Below, in pieces: positions 43,301 to 53,934 of a DNA stretch of 64,000 nt. The notes beneath the pieces are model-generated. The model was not told the DNA's origin and did not search any database. It worked only from the letters and a program-made list of their open reading frames with translations. The position numbers and the translations under genes are program-made. Each line of letters begins with the position of its first letter. Position 1 is the stretch's first letter. The stretch comes from Symsagittifera roscoffensis (lineage: Eukaryota; Xenacoelomorpha; Acoela; Convolutidae), in NCBI RefSeq assembly GCF_963678635.1, contig NC_087068.1, positions 31,064,318 to 31,128,317 of the forward strand, written 5' to 3'.

Positions 43301-45330
43301 TAGATGGATGCATAAGAATTTAAACAGATTATAATTGATTTCAATCGATTATAAAGGATTTCTTGTGCAAAACATATAAATAAGAAATTGGGATAAAATA
43401 ATTGATTGTAATTGATCATAACCCATTATAATTATATCAAAAGGATTAATAATTAGGTGCCTTCGCTTAAATTGTACTAATCAAAAAGAAAGATAATAAA
43501 CCATTAATAATCAATTAAAATCATTTTTTTCTCGTTTTTGTTAAGACTGGTACTATAACCATAATACTATCGATAACTAACGCTTCAAACTGGATGCGGG
43601 TATGTTGATAGCTCCAGCTCTTGTCGGCCTGGCTGTCAATGTTTAATTATTCATGCGGACTTGAACAAAAAAGAAAATTTTGAATGAACGAAAAAAATTC
43701 GGTTGTTGTGCAATCAACAGATCGTTTTGGCCACAGTAACACAGGAGAATAAATTGAAAAAAAAAACATTAAAAACCAATCTCAAATTGTTTTTTAAGAC
43801 TGTTAGCTGGTAGTGTGAGGCGGTTAAAACAGACAGTCATTTAAATATAAATCAGTAAGGTAAGAATAGATGAAACAGAAGTTGCAGTAGAATTACACAA
43901 AAACTTACATGCATCTCGTTTATTGCCTTCTCATGTAAGTTAGCCTGAAAAACAGAGAATTTCATGCTAATTTTTCTCGCTAGCGATGCTCGGTTTTCTC
44001 AATTTTTTTGCAGTTCAATTTACGTTTAGTGGGTTTGCAAAAACGGTGTCCCATTTGAACTTTAGGGGCTTCGTTTGAGGTACCTTACCAGTGTGTTCAT
44101 AGCCCATCTTGTTCAATGCTTCCCCTTAAGTTTTCCAGATCATTTTTTTTGAATTATATTAAAACTTAAAATAAATCTGCTGCAAAAACCTTCAATTTTG
44201 TGCTCTCATGCAATTTCTTGTACTATTTGATCAAAGTTCACTCAGGCACATATCAGAAGGGTTTTTGTTCATAAGTATTTCTTTTCTAAGAAAAACTTTT
44301 GACCAGCAACAGCTTTTTTGTTCTCTTTCTTGGCAGAAATTTGACCGAAGCTTCTGGTTTCAATGATATTTTTACAGATTTGAAAAATTAAGTTTGGAGG
44401 CTTCGTTTTCCTTTGGAATTATTTGGCGTCTAGCTTACGAGAGTTAAGTATTTTGCCGGATATTATTTCGTGTCGGGTGTCCAATTTTCTCTGCAGATCC
44501 TTCTTTCAATTTGATGTTCACTAGCCCCTCGATGTTTATTAACTCGATTTGCCCTGTTGAGAATGCAACCATTTAGTTGTTGAGAATGAAAGGGGTCAAA
44601 CCTCAAAAAAGTAACCGAGAAAACTTATTAGCTACAGAACACTTTGTAAAACGTCTTAAATTTTCCACAACGAAATTTTAAAATTGTTATCTCTCTATAC
44701 ACGTCCTGTAGAAAATTCCTTCTTCGTCCATTTGTTAATTACAACAAGAGATGCAACGAAAAAGATTATTTCATACGGATATTAAACTTATGCTTTTAGT
44801 TAAACGTATGCTTTTTATTCCGACAAATAATGCTAGTTGAGAAGGTGGGTCTGATGCTTACAGCAAAAGACAGTAGGGCACTAACTTATAACTTGCAGAT
44901 CACTATTCAGACGATCCAGAAAATTAAAAAACGCGAAAACTATTCAAAACTTATTCACAGTGTGAGTTCTCAGGTTGCAAAAATTATAATTGTTATCCTT
45001 AGAAGTAAAAAGTTCCTTGAATACTTAAAACTCTAATCAGGCAACAAACATACGACATCGGACGCATCAGATGGTAAATTGACGTAAAAAGTATTAAGAA
45101 TTTGAACTAATAAACCCTTTTAAAAAATTCTTTTTTAGCGATATATCGTAAAACAACCTACACTTTCAAAAACACTGTGAAAGCGACAAAATGTTGTTTG
45201 TCACAGGCAAAGTAGCAATAAGCTGGAACAGACAGAAATAACTGAAAAGAGCAATCAATTGATTAGGGCGTTTTTTTTATGAAAAATCAAAATCAGACAA
45301 CCTTGAAAATCTCACCGAACAAAATTTGAA
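43301..45330. other. No supported gene
   Basis: AT-rich. The first 250 bp are rich in ATTGATT/AATCAAT words. An 89-nt stretch near 44880 stays open but has no recognisable product. Confidence 0.35.
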
Positions 45331-45334
45331 ATGC

Positions 45335-45800
45335 GAAGCCTAATTTTCAGATATTTCGACGAAAATCCTCATGTTGCCATCAGTGATTTAGCAAAAACTG
45401 TCATAAAATCAAATCCACAGTTTATTGTGTCATACAACGACGACTATCAGTCACAAGTTATTCTCAAAAAAAAAAGAAAAACCTAGGTCGCCTTAAAAAA
45501 GAACAAATTAATAAGGACAACCAAATTGTTCAAAATTTGAATACTAATCGAGAAAAAACTTCCGAAGAAACCGCCCAAAAAGTTAGCGACAATTGGTTTA
45601 GTTTGCCCAAAAGTTACGCACAAGATTTTGCCCTGAGTGTTCCTCGTCGACTTCGAAATGTTTTTGCCCGAGGTGGCTATATATTTTAAACACAGACGTC
45701 CGCTACGTGAACTTTCAATTTTTTTTTGTAGTTTTTGCTGATGTCTAGACAGTTGCTCTTTCCGTTCCAGCTTCTTGCAAGTCTATAGCTTTTCTCAAAT
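45335..45800 (+). repeat. Diverged direct duplication, left copy
   Basis: GCCTAATTTTCAGATATTTC opens a frame reading LIFRYFDENPHVAISDLAKT. Downstream come ATTTTAAACACAGACG, CGTGAACTTTC and GATGTCTAGACAGTTGCTCT. Each block has a counterpart in the same order at 46846-47240, but the copies differ at many positions. Confidence 0.5.
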
Positions 45801-46113
45801 TCATCGGACAACCTAAATTTCTGAAACGGTTCTAACCTTGAGACAGAAAAATAGAAATGAAATTACAACCAAGTTTTTTGAAATTGCATTTGAACTGTCA
45901 AAAGAGCAAAACAAAAAGATTGCGCTAATTCAAAGGTCATTTATTTTGCATATATAATTAGTAGCTAAATTTCGTACAGACAGAATTTATTAAAATGAGC
46001 AATCAGTGCTTTCGACTATTTTTTTCGTGCAATATCTGAAGCCGAACAACATTGATTTTTTTGTCAGACCAAATTCAAAATGCGAGATCGTCGATTATCC
46101 AAAGATTATGCTA

Positions 46114-46841
46114 CAGTGCTGATTTAAATTAACCGGATAAAACGCGTTAAACTTGAAATGTAAAACGCATTTTTCTCAAATTGGGTTGAGTTTAGGTAAA
46201 AACTTATGAAGACAAAACTTGCTTAAAATTTTAGCAGAATTAATATGGTGTAATTTGTTTTGCGAATTTCGGGCCCCAAATTTTACCCCAAAATCGGGTC
46301 ATTTTGGCTTTTCTTAGTTAATCAAAAATTACGCCGAAACTACCCAATCGATCACAGACATAATGATATCAAAGTGAGCCTTTAACGTAGCCCAACAAAC
46401 TTTAAGAAGGGTATATTCTCCAAAATATTGTATAACTTAATTTATTTTTGTTTGATAGACAAAGGTCGTTTTTACTATATAAAATACCAACTTTTTATTT
46501 AAAAACAATTTTTAAACAGTTTGCAACTTCTTTTGGAGAAAATATCCTCCATAAAATTTGTTGGGCTACGTAAAGGGCTCACTTTGATATAATTATGTCT
46601 GTGATCGATTGGGTTTTTTCGGCGTAATTTTTGATTAACTAAGAAAAAAAAAATGACCCATTTTTGGGGTAAAATTTTGGGCCCGAAATTCGCAAAACAA
46701 ATTACACCATATTAATTCTGCTTAAGTTTTAAGCAAGTTTTGTCTTCATAAGTTTTTACCTAAACTCAACCCAATTTGAAAAAAATGCGTTTTAAATTTC
46801 AAGTTTAACGCGTTTTGTCCGGTTAACTTAAATCAGCACTG
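46114..46841. mobile_element. Tc1/mariner-type fold-back MITE (728 bp)
   Basis: Starts CAGTGCTGATTTAA and ends TTAAATCAGCACTG, each flanked by TA, the target duplication of Tc1/mariner elements. The inverted arms (about 46114-46425 and 46530-46841) are near-perfect reverse complements, including AACCGGA(T/C)AAAACGCGTT and GTAGCCCAACAAA. The ~105-bp loop has no coding capacity. Confidence 0.92.
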
Positions 46842-46845
46842 TAGC

Positions 46846-47240
46846 CTAATTTTTGATTACTGCAATGAACACTCAGATTTTACTATAAAACAGTTATCAA
46901 AATTAGTTGAAAAGACGAAACACAGAATAAAAAATATTAGGCCGCACCAAAAAAAAGATAAACAAACGGTAGTGAAGATGATCAAATCATTTGAAAATTG
47001 GAAACTAATCGCCGAAAAACAATAGCCACCCTGAGCAGTAATTTTCCTGTTAAAGGTTTACTATTTGACGCCTCGGATGCAATAGCCCACCGTGGTTATA
47101 AATTTTGCGCGAAACTCTGCTTTATGAACTTTCGACGTTACGTTCATTTCAGTTTTAATTTCCGTTGATGTCCAGACAGTTGCTCTTTTTAATTAACTCT
47201 GTCTGTCCGAACTTTTTGCAGCTCTCTTTAACTTCAAGCA
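46846..47240 (+). repeat. Diverged direct duplication, right copy
   Basis: Counterpart of 45335-45800: GCCTAATTTTTGATTACTGC with a frame LIFDYCNEHSDFTIKQLSKL, then ATTTTGCGCG, ATGAACTTTC and GATGTCCAGACAGTTGCTCT. The fold-back element lies only 4 bp to its left. Confidence 0.5.
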
Positions 47241-48080
47241 CTTAACTTCAAAACAGTTTTAGTTCAGCAGCAATCTGACATGCATATTTTACTAGAAATG
47301 CAACAAAAAAGCAAACACTAAGCTTCAAAGAACTATTTTTTATAAGTTTCAGCTTGAAGGTCAGAATTATTTTGAAAACTTAAGACGTTGTCCGATAGTT
47401 TCGACTAAAAACAACAGCTGAGAGTGCTCAAGTGTCTTTTATAAAATCAAAAATATCAGTCGGGGCGTGAATTTAAGACTTTTGAAAACATTCACTGAGT
47501 TTATCATCTGAGCAAAAAAATTAACTGTCCTTGAGTTTATCACTGAAAGTTGGAGACATTGATTTTTGTGCGTTTTATAGGAGAATTTTTATCAGTATCT
47601 GCAACAACTAGATAAAACAAAACAGTTTTATTGTTCTGATTTTTGAAAAAAAAAACGGAATATTTATGCTTGGGGTGGTTTTTTCTTCCGATATTTGAAA
47701 AAAACCGAAATATTTAAGCTTGGATGTTTTTTGTTGGGTCAATTTTCAGTTATTTACCCTCTAAAATTGAATATTAAAAAAATGTTTTATTTATCATTTT
47801 TGCACCGTTCTGGGAGCTTGAAAATTGCCAATTTGGTCCTACTCTTGACTAATTTCTGCATGTTTTGAAGATTTTATTCATTATTCTGAAAGCGTAGTGC
47901 GAAATTATCATGCGTGCCGAATTATCATGCCCAACAAAATTGTTCTTAACTGAATTGAGGCTAGATATTGGGTCGTGTTAATTTCGTAAGACTCTAATTT
48001 TCACACTTGGTCTTTGATATTGTCCAAAGTTTTTAGTTTTTAAAAGTTTTCTTTTCTTAAAAACTATTCGGTATGGGTTA
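47241..48080. other. No supported gene
   Basis: AT-rich. GCTTGGGGTGGTTTTTTCTTC at about 47668 matches the start of repeat family W seen at 51600 and 53385. Confidence 0.35.
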
Positions 48081-48083
48081 AGT

Positions 48084-48120
48084 GGCAGTCGGAACATTCA
48101 GGGTTTTGCCTTGTATACGA
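48084..48120 (+). repeat. Hairpin family H, copy a
   Basis: GGCAGTCGGAACATTCA followed by the stem-loop CAGGGT-TTT-GCCTTG and TATACGA. The stem pairs only with G-T pairs included. Confidence 0.6.
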
Positions 48121-48289
48121 TCAATCTCGTTAAGATATTACGCGTGGTTTGTGCTGAAACATTGAAAATAATTAAACGCTCAAAAATGTTTTACTGTTGA
48201 AACGGCCGTTACTATGACACGTTTTGAGAAGTTGATGGTTCATAAAATATAAAAAACAAAAATCTTCACAAATATCAATTTTTACACGT

Positions 48290-48440
48290 TTTTTACACGA
48301 GAGGAATACTGCGCGTGAATCAGTGTTCCCCGCTCAATCTACTGTTACGAATTGTAGCTTGTTTAGAATTGTCGCCTGTTAAGAATTGTCGCCTGTTAAG
48401 AATTGTAGCCTGTTACGAATTGTCGCCTCACGCACACGAG
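48290..48440. repeat. Dispersed element with a 17-bp minisatellite, copy 2
   Basis: Five 17-nt units (48343-48427) of type TGTTAAGAATTGTCGCC, preceded by GAGGAATACTGCGC and CAGTGTTCCCCGCTCAATCT as in copy 1 at 8625. Here no satellite follows. Confidence 0.8.
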
Positions 48441-48576
48441 CATCAATATTATGGTGCAAAATTTGGTTTACAAGGTTAGTTATGAACGCTAAATTTGTTT
48501 GTAATGACGTAATTAGTCAGCATGCCAATTTTTAACAATCGGAAAATGTGAACAGAAAATTATATTTTTCGCTGGT

Positions 48577-48588
48577 GGGGGGGGGGGG
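48577..48588 (+). repeat. Homopolymer G tract (12 G)
   Basis: Run of 12 G in an AT-rich context. A possible sequencing-length uncertainty. Confidence 0.7.
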
Positions 48589-48743
48589 CTTGGGGAGAAA
48601 GAACAGCTTTAATTATCCAATTAAAATTGGGTGTGGGGAGAATTTTTTTTAAAAAACGAAAACTTTAAACTTTTTTCGACATTGTGTTTAGACATATTAC
48701 TAAAATTTGATACATCATTTTCTTTCAAACACAGTACAGGACA

Positions 48744-48780
48744 TGCGGAACATTCAGGGCCTTGCCCTGATGCGAGCAGT
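48744..48780 (+). repeat. Hairpin family H, copy b
   Basis: GCGGAACATTCAGGGC-CTT-GCCCTGA then TGCGAGCAGT. The seven-pair stem is perfect and differs from copies c and f at both sides of the stem. Confidence 0.7.
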
Positions 48781-48838
48781 ATATTGTTATTATACAAAGT
48801 AATTTGAGTTCTATCTGTAATAAGAGTTCTGGGCATGA

Positions 48839-49164
48839 TCAAATTAGAAAATAAAAGAAAACGAGCGGAATCAGCGTCATCGCAATAGTGGAGAATGAAA
48901 TGATTTCAGCTCCACTTTGCATTTCCGATGAAGGGTTTCCGTCGACCCCTTCCCAGCTGTTACCAATGGGTCTGTCAGATTTGTAGACCAATTCTATATC
49001 CCCGTCATGTACATAGCAGTACAGCTGGTCTTGCATTACCTCCACGTCTATTTTCTGCTCGGCTTCCGCTCCACATGAAACTGGGAACTTCCAGTAGTGT
49101 AAGTAGTTTTCGTCTTTCTCTGCCAGGGAGAAGTCAACTCTAAGGCCAGGTTCAGGGCACAGAG
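48839..49164 (-). CDS. Terminal exon of a probable secreted or GPI-anchored protein
   Basis: After the acceptor TTTGCTTTTAG (49165-49175) the exon encodes 107 residues and a stop. It contains CPEPGLRVDFSLAEKDENY, a conserved-looking block with Cys (WKFPVSCGAEAEQK, YCYVHDGD), then SSEMQSGAEI and a final hydrophobic segment (MTLIPLVFFYFLI) that ends the protein. Small residues before a short terminal hydrophobic tail fit a GPI-anchor signal; a C-terminal membrane anchor is the alternative. I recognise no family. The phase (1) fits the donor of the exon at 54370, so the two are probably consecutive exons separated by a 5.2-kb intron. Part of this exon is duplicated at 50390. Confidence 0.6.
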
Positions 49165-49290
49165 CTAAAAGCAAACAGTCGATTGAAGAATATAGAGACT
49201 TTGGCAAAAAGATACCTCGTTGAAAAATAAATGGATCACTCAAAAATCCCCTGTAAAGATAGTAATACAGGTACAAAAGAGGCATACGCT

Positions 49291-49401
49291 TATGCAATTA
49301 GCTTAGTGGTTAGGCTTTCAGTTTCTGATCGTGATATTTTTATTCGATCCCCTCCCATGGAAATGACAGTGAGTGAGGATGAGCTCTCAGTTGACCTCTA
49401 G
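49291..49401 (+). mobile_element. tRNA-derived SINE-like sequence
   Basis: Contains a Pol III A-box-like TTAGCTTAGTGGTTAGGC (49298-49315) and a B-box-like ATTCGATCCC (49342-49351) at tRNA spacing, but no acceptor stem pairs, so it is tRNA-derived rather than a tRNA gene. The tail CATGGAAATGACAGTGAGTG follows to CCTCTAG. Confidence 0.5.
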
Positions 49402-49404
49402 CTT

Positions 49405-50389
49405 CAGGTCTACCACATCATGACCGATTTCGGCTGCAACTGTGGTACAACGAAAAAAACTTCTGACGCATAAAAAAACGGCTTTGAGTAGTGAAAAAAA
49501 ACGAGATTAGTTCAATAAAATAACGCAGCCTGGAATGTGGAAAAAAAATAGAAACTGGCTGGATCGACAGGCTGGATTTAGCCTTTATAGATCCTCTGCG
49601 AATCGCAGAAACCACAATTATTTCTATACGATTAACCAATGCGATTTAGTTCATTACAAGGGCACTTATTGTTTATTAGGTGTCTTAGTGGGGAAATGTA
49701 GTTAGAAGAGAAGAATAATTAAATTGATCATAATCGACCAACCAAGGAAGGTAATTTTGCACACTTGCAAGATGTAGCCGCGTTCTCTCAAGAAATTGTA
49801 AAGTATTTTTTTAATAAAGAAAAGCAACTACCGATTGTTTTATGACTCAAACCACAGTCACATCGTAAATTAATCGAATGTTTCAAAGAGCGCTCTATTC
49901 TTATACCATTCAGTATATGTTTTGATAGAGATCAGAGCCTGAATTATAGTCCTAATTATTGATTTTGCTAGCAACAAACTTTAACTTTATTGGTCTTCCG
50001 AACATAAATTAGAAGATTTAGAAAGTGACTCGTCGGATAACAGACAAAACAAACAAAAGGCAACTTTGTTTTTGAAACTATGTTTTTGAAACGTTATTGC
50101 AGCACGGATCAGATTTGATGTTCAAAATCTAACATAAAGTGTTAGCAATATGTCCAATCGAAGCCTTGGACTACGGCTTAATTGGTTTCAAAAAGTATAT
50201 TCACATTTAATACCCAAAGACAAGCCGATTAAACTTGATAAATTCTTAGTGGACCGCATCAAAAAATTTGAGTTATAAAAATGTGGAAAAATGTGGGAAA
50301 GATCGATGCAGAATTTTACTGCAGCCTCCTTAGGAGCTATTAAAAGTAATTTTTTTTTTGAAAACGGCGCTATTAAAAGTGAATTTGTA
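49405..50389. other. Intron sequence, nothing recognised
   Basis: Lies in the inferred 5.2-kb intron of the minus-strand gene. AT-rich. AAAGATCGATGCAGAATTTTACTGCAGCCTCCTTA at 50300 resembles 52035-52070 (two blocks, TTTTACTGCAGCCTCCTTA shared). Confidence 0.35.
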
Positions 50390-50647
50390 GTAAGAAGTTT
50401 TCGTTTTTCTCTGCCAGGGAGAAGTCAACTCTAAGGCCAGGTTCAGGGCACAGAGCTAAAAGCAAACAGTCGATTGAAGAAGATAGAGACTTCGACAAAA
50501 AGATACCTCGTTGGAAAATAAATGGACCACTCAAATATCCCCTTTAAAGATAGTAATACAGGTACAAAAGAGACATAAGCTTATCCCATTCGATCCCCTC
50601 CCATGGAAATGATAGTGAGTGAGGATGAGCTCTCAGTTGACCTCTAG
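50390..50647. repeat. Partial duplicate of terminal exon, acceptor, intron and SINE
   Basis: Matches 49098-49401: the end of the exon region coding for CPEPGLRVDFSLAEK, the intron acceptor, 120 bp of intron and the SINE-like tail. About 47 nt covering the A-box are missing (CTTATCCCATTCGATCCCC). No stop or donor suggests it is used as an exon. Confidence 0.85.
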
Positions 50648-51599
50648 ACCTAATTTTTCAACCAAATCGAATGAGCTTTGAACCAATTCGTGCTTTTAAC
50701 TGGATAACACGAATTTAATTGGCCGACAGAAACTTTTTTATTACGTGTCGAGAAAAAGTTTGGAAAGTATTAAATCAAAACATTTTTTTCTTCATTTTTT
50801 TGGATGATCATTGCTTCAAGGAAAACAAGTTGTTTTGGTTGGTGCTCTAACTTGTATCTAAACAACAAATTTGATCCCTGCAACAGCTGATTATGTCCTT
50901 AATTGTAGGGGCGAGGCAGTACCTGCAGTTTTCCATTTCATCAATTTCATTCTGATATTTTTTGACTTCTTTAAGTTTTGAACTCTTGACTTCTTGTTTA
51001 TGAGATTTGTGCACTATTAATTCTGCTATAGGAGCTTACAAGATTAGCAATCAATCTTTTGAAATGTTTAACTCGACATGAAAATTGCATTGAAGAAGTT
51101 TTGCCGCTTTCATTTTTTCATGCATGCTTTGAACTCATTTTGGTTCAGCACATGTTTTAATGATTCCGCATTTTGTTTCAAGCTTAATTGTTCAACAAAA
51201 ATATCTTTCATCTTTATGCCGACATTATGTTCTACGAGGATATCAAAGAATCTGGGGCAAGTTTCCTTTGTTTATTATCTGGGACAAAATGGCATTGGAC
51301 AAGTTGTCATCTGGGGCAAGTTGGAATCGGACAAGTTGAGCTGGCACAAATTGACATGCAACCTTTTCTTTAAACACGATAGGAAAAGCCGGCTTAAAAG
51401 CAAATTTGGACATTTTCTGTTGACTCTGAGACTTGTTTTCAGTTTTGTTGAGGCAGAATTTGATTTTCCAAGTTGATTTGCCCATGATCTCATATCTGGC
51501 GCATGAATTCATGAGTTGAACTAGTTTCACGTGCTTATAATTTTATAAACATGCCTCAAGTACCCTATAGATTTGTAAAAGATTGTTCAACTGATTCAT
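50648..51599. other. Intron sequence with a short irregular repeat
   Basis: AT-rich. Between 51253 and 51355 the words TCTGGGGCAAGTT, TCTGGGACAAAATGG and GGACAAGTTG recur irregularly. No gene seen. Confidence 0.35.
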
Positions 51600-51870
51600 T
51601 TTGACTCCGACTATTTTGGGTTGGGGTGGTTTTTCTACAGTCAAAAACTATAGCTGTATAGAGCTCAAATTTGAAAAGTTGTTTTACCTGTGATAATTTT
51701 TTAAAATTATGGATGTTTAAGGATTGCCAATTCGGCAAATTGGGGACAATTAACGCGCGATATATTTCGTGCTTTTAACGCGTAAGCTGAGATTCAATCC
51801 CTCTCGGAAATCTTTCCAAATTGGATTGAGATATGCTATTGGTTCTATTTAACACTTTGGTATAGACGAA
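51600..51870. repeat. Repeat family W, copy 1
   Basis: Blocks in order: TTGGGGTGGTTTTTCT, TGTGATAATTTTTT, GATTGCCAA, GGGACAATTAACGCGCGATA, CGCGTAAGC and GATTCAATCC, then TTCCAAATTGG. It is uninterrupted at the GCGATAT site used by the insertion in copy 3. Confidence 0.7.
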
Positions 51871-52380
51871 ATATAATACCTTGAATTTAACGTAGTGGCT
51901 GAGAGGGCTTGCTTTAAAAAAAATTATTTTTTTCATAAAATTTTTTCTCTATTGTGAAAATTTCATCAACTATTTTAATTCAAACCACTTCATAGAAATT
52001 AAAATGCAGTTTGATAATTCAGGTTCTTGTGGGAAAGAGTGAAGCAAGATTTTACTGCAGCCTCCTTATGGTCGCACCGTTTCAACCCACGTTCACTGCT
52101 TCAACTCACCTTCCAACACGACTACGTTCCGGGTCATTTCTACGGATTTAGTTTTTTTAGCATGCCGGTTTTTGGACTTGGTGAATACCGACTGCTTGCT
52201 CAGATGGAATTATCAGCGCCTTTAATTGTACTATGAGTGTGAATCATTAATACTTGTCGCCAATGCGTGAAACAAATGTCTTTTTTTTAATAACCAGCCT
52301 GAGGCCTAAACCGGAGGTTAATTATTTAAGGTTAATTAAGATATGGCTATCTAACAAAAGCTCAACTTGTAAATAGCAGC
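51871..52380. other. Intron sequence, nothing recognised
   Basis: AT-rich. A 69-codon frame at 52027 has no family and no splice context. Confidence 0.35.
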
Positions 52381-52441
52381 GCACGTGCGATTTGAACCCT
52401 CAATTATATGATTCCTGGGCACCATCACTACCGATGCGCCA
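52381..52441 (-). repeat. tRNA-like sequence, degenerate
   Basis: Minus strand has a D-arm-like GCGCATCGGTAGTGATGG and a B-box-like GAGGGTTCAAATC, with ATCATATAA between. The acceptor stem is poor. Likely a tRNA-derived repeat or pseudogene. Confidence 0.45.
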
Positions 52442-52462
52442 CAACGCCACAAAATCTCTGCT

Positions 52463-52530
52463 ACGTCTCGGATCCGATCTGCGATCTAAAGATTATGACT
52501 CTCACGTACTAACCACTCAGCCAGGGACGC
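52463..52530 (-). repeat. tRNA-Met-like pseudogene or SINE head
   Basis: Minus strand starts GCGTCCCTGGCTGAGTGG (A box TGGCTGAGTGGTTAGT), has an anticodon arm around GTCATAATC with CAT in the anticodon position, and ends GATCGGATCCGAGACGT, whose end can pair with GCGTCCC. The T-arm is degenerate, so it is not a good functional gene. It is 21 nt from the second tRNA-like sequence. Confidence 0.5.
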
Positions 52531-52807
52531 TAGTAAAGCCTAGCTTAAGCGTTTTTATACGCCTGTTGGTCAATTATGTGTCAATTTGTCAAAAATAATA
52601 AGCTATAAACACCTCATTTTCACTTTTGATGTTAAAAAATCATGCTAAAAGGCTCAAAATAAACATTTCAGATCCTTGAAATGAAAAAGATCATTTATTT
52701 TCAATCTGGTTTGCTAAAATTAGCGACTCAAAATCAAGAAAAAAGTGTAGGCATATCGGTCACTTCTCAAGTTGATTAAAATCTTAGCAAGTTTTTATAG
52801 TGCTTAT
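52531..52807. other. Intron sequence, nothing recognised
   Basis: AT-rich, no signal. Confidence 0.3.
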
Positions 52808-53150
52808 TTTAAAATCCCAAAATGAAAATCAGTCCCATAGGTCTCATATTAAAAATGCTGTTGCTTACGTCCCAAATCTTTTCAATTGGTCAAAGACTAT
52901 TTTAGTCGACTCTCGATTTAAAATAGGCTGTGGGTCTAAATTTCTTTTAGAGTCCGACGCTTTGTTAGCAAGCTATCAACTCATTGGTACGACTGCCGAG
53001 GTCACTATTCTACCGCTTGCTATTATGCTGCTTGCGCAATAAACAATTAACGCATCTATTGGTAGGCTTAAATTTCAACTATACAAAATTTTAAAAAAAA
53101 ATTCAGCAAATGTTTTTCGTTTTGGCCCTATGAACAATTGGAGCTATGGG
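52808..53150. mobile_element. MITE-like family Y, copy 2
   Basis: Shares with 24100-24490 the left CCCATAGGTC, TTTTCAATTGGTCAAA, TTAGAGTC, GTCACTATTCT, TATGCTGCTT and the right end CCCTATGAAC. It is less GC-rich than copy 1, probably older. Confidence 0.65.
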
Positions 53151-53379
53151 ATTTCTCCTTTTTAACAACCTTTCTCTACAAAATATGCATCCCAAAAACG
53201 TCAGTAAATAAATTGTATCTTAACTTTTGCGGTTCCTCGCTATTTAACTAATTTTTTAATGTGCCAAAAATAACGATGTTTGTTCCAATTTTGCTTCTGA
53301 AGGTTGTTTAAAATATGTCAGCAAAATTCGAAGGTACGAGGTTTATTGACCTGACTTTCGTAATGAAAGTAACGGAATG

Positions 53380-53660
53380 TTTGTGCTCGGGGTGGGTTTT
53401 TTCTTCTGACAAATTTCGACTTTTTAACCAGCCAGTTTCGACCGATCTTTTCTATATCATTCAAAAGGTATTGTTGTATTGGGCTTAAATTTGAAAAGAT
53501 AATTTACTAGTGATCATTTTTTGTAAAGTTATGGGGGATTAAAGATTGCCATTTTTGCCAACTCGGGACAATTAACGCGCGATATTTTTCGCGCTATTAA
53601 CACGTAAGCGGAGATTTAATCCATATTACAAATCGTTCCAAATTGGTTCAAGGAAGCTTA
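53380..53660. repeat. Repeat family W, copy 2
   Basis: GCTCGGGGTGGGTTTTTTC, AAAGTTATGGGGGATTAAAG, GGGACAATTAACGCGCGATA, TTTTTCGCGCTATTAAC, GTAAGCGGAGATTTAATCC and TTCCAAATTGG. AATTAACGCGCGA and TCGCGCTATTAA form an imperfect palindrome. It serves as an empty-site reference for the insertion at 58381. Confidence 0.75.
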
Positions 53661-53790
53661 TATGCCATAATTTATTTGTTAATAGGAGCAAGATTTACCA
53701 CTTTATATATAATGAGGCGTGTGGGCGGATATTTTTTGTTTTTTAATTTTAGTTTAATTTTATTACATTTAAATTTTTCATGTTATTATT

Positions 53791-53853
53791 ACTGCTCCAT
53801 AGACCTTAAAAGGCAGTCGGAACATTCATGGCTTCACCATGATACGAGCAGTC
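53791..53853 (+). repeat. Hairpin family H, copy c
   Basis: ACTGCTCCATAGACC, GGCAGTCGGAACAT, then TCATGG-CTTCA-CCATGA and TACGAGCAGT. The outer ACTGCTC can pair with GAGCAGT. The inner stem carries T-A where copy f has A-T. Confidence 0.7.
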
Positions 53854-53893
53854 TTGTTCCAATTTTGCTTCTGAAGGCTGTTTTAAAATAAGT

Positions 53894-53934
53894 CAGCATT
53901 GGCTACCATATTCAAAATATGGTAGTCAATGCTG
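53894..53934 (+). other. Near-perfect 19-bp hairpin followed by a T run
   Basis: CAGCATTGGCTACCATATT pairs with AATATGGTAGTCAATGCTG (one G-T pair) around a 3-nt loop and is followed by eight T. The sequence just left of it (GTTCCAATTTTGCTTCTGAAGG) also occurs at 53283. Confidence 0.7.

Noticed and set aside
49291-49353. Candidate functional tRNA gene
   Set aside because: A- and B-box-like words are present but no acceptor stem forms, and the copy at 50580 lacks the A box.
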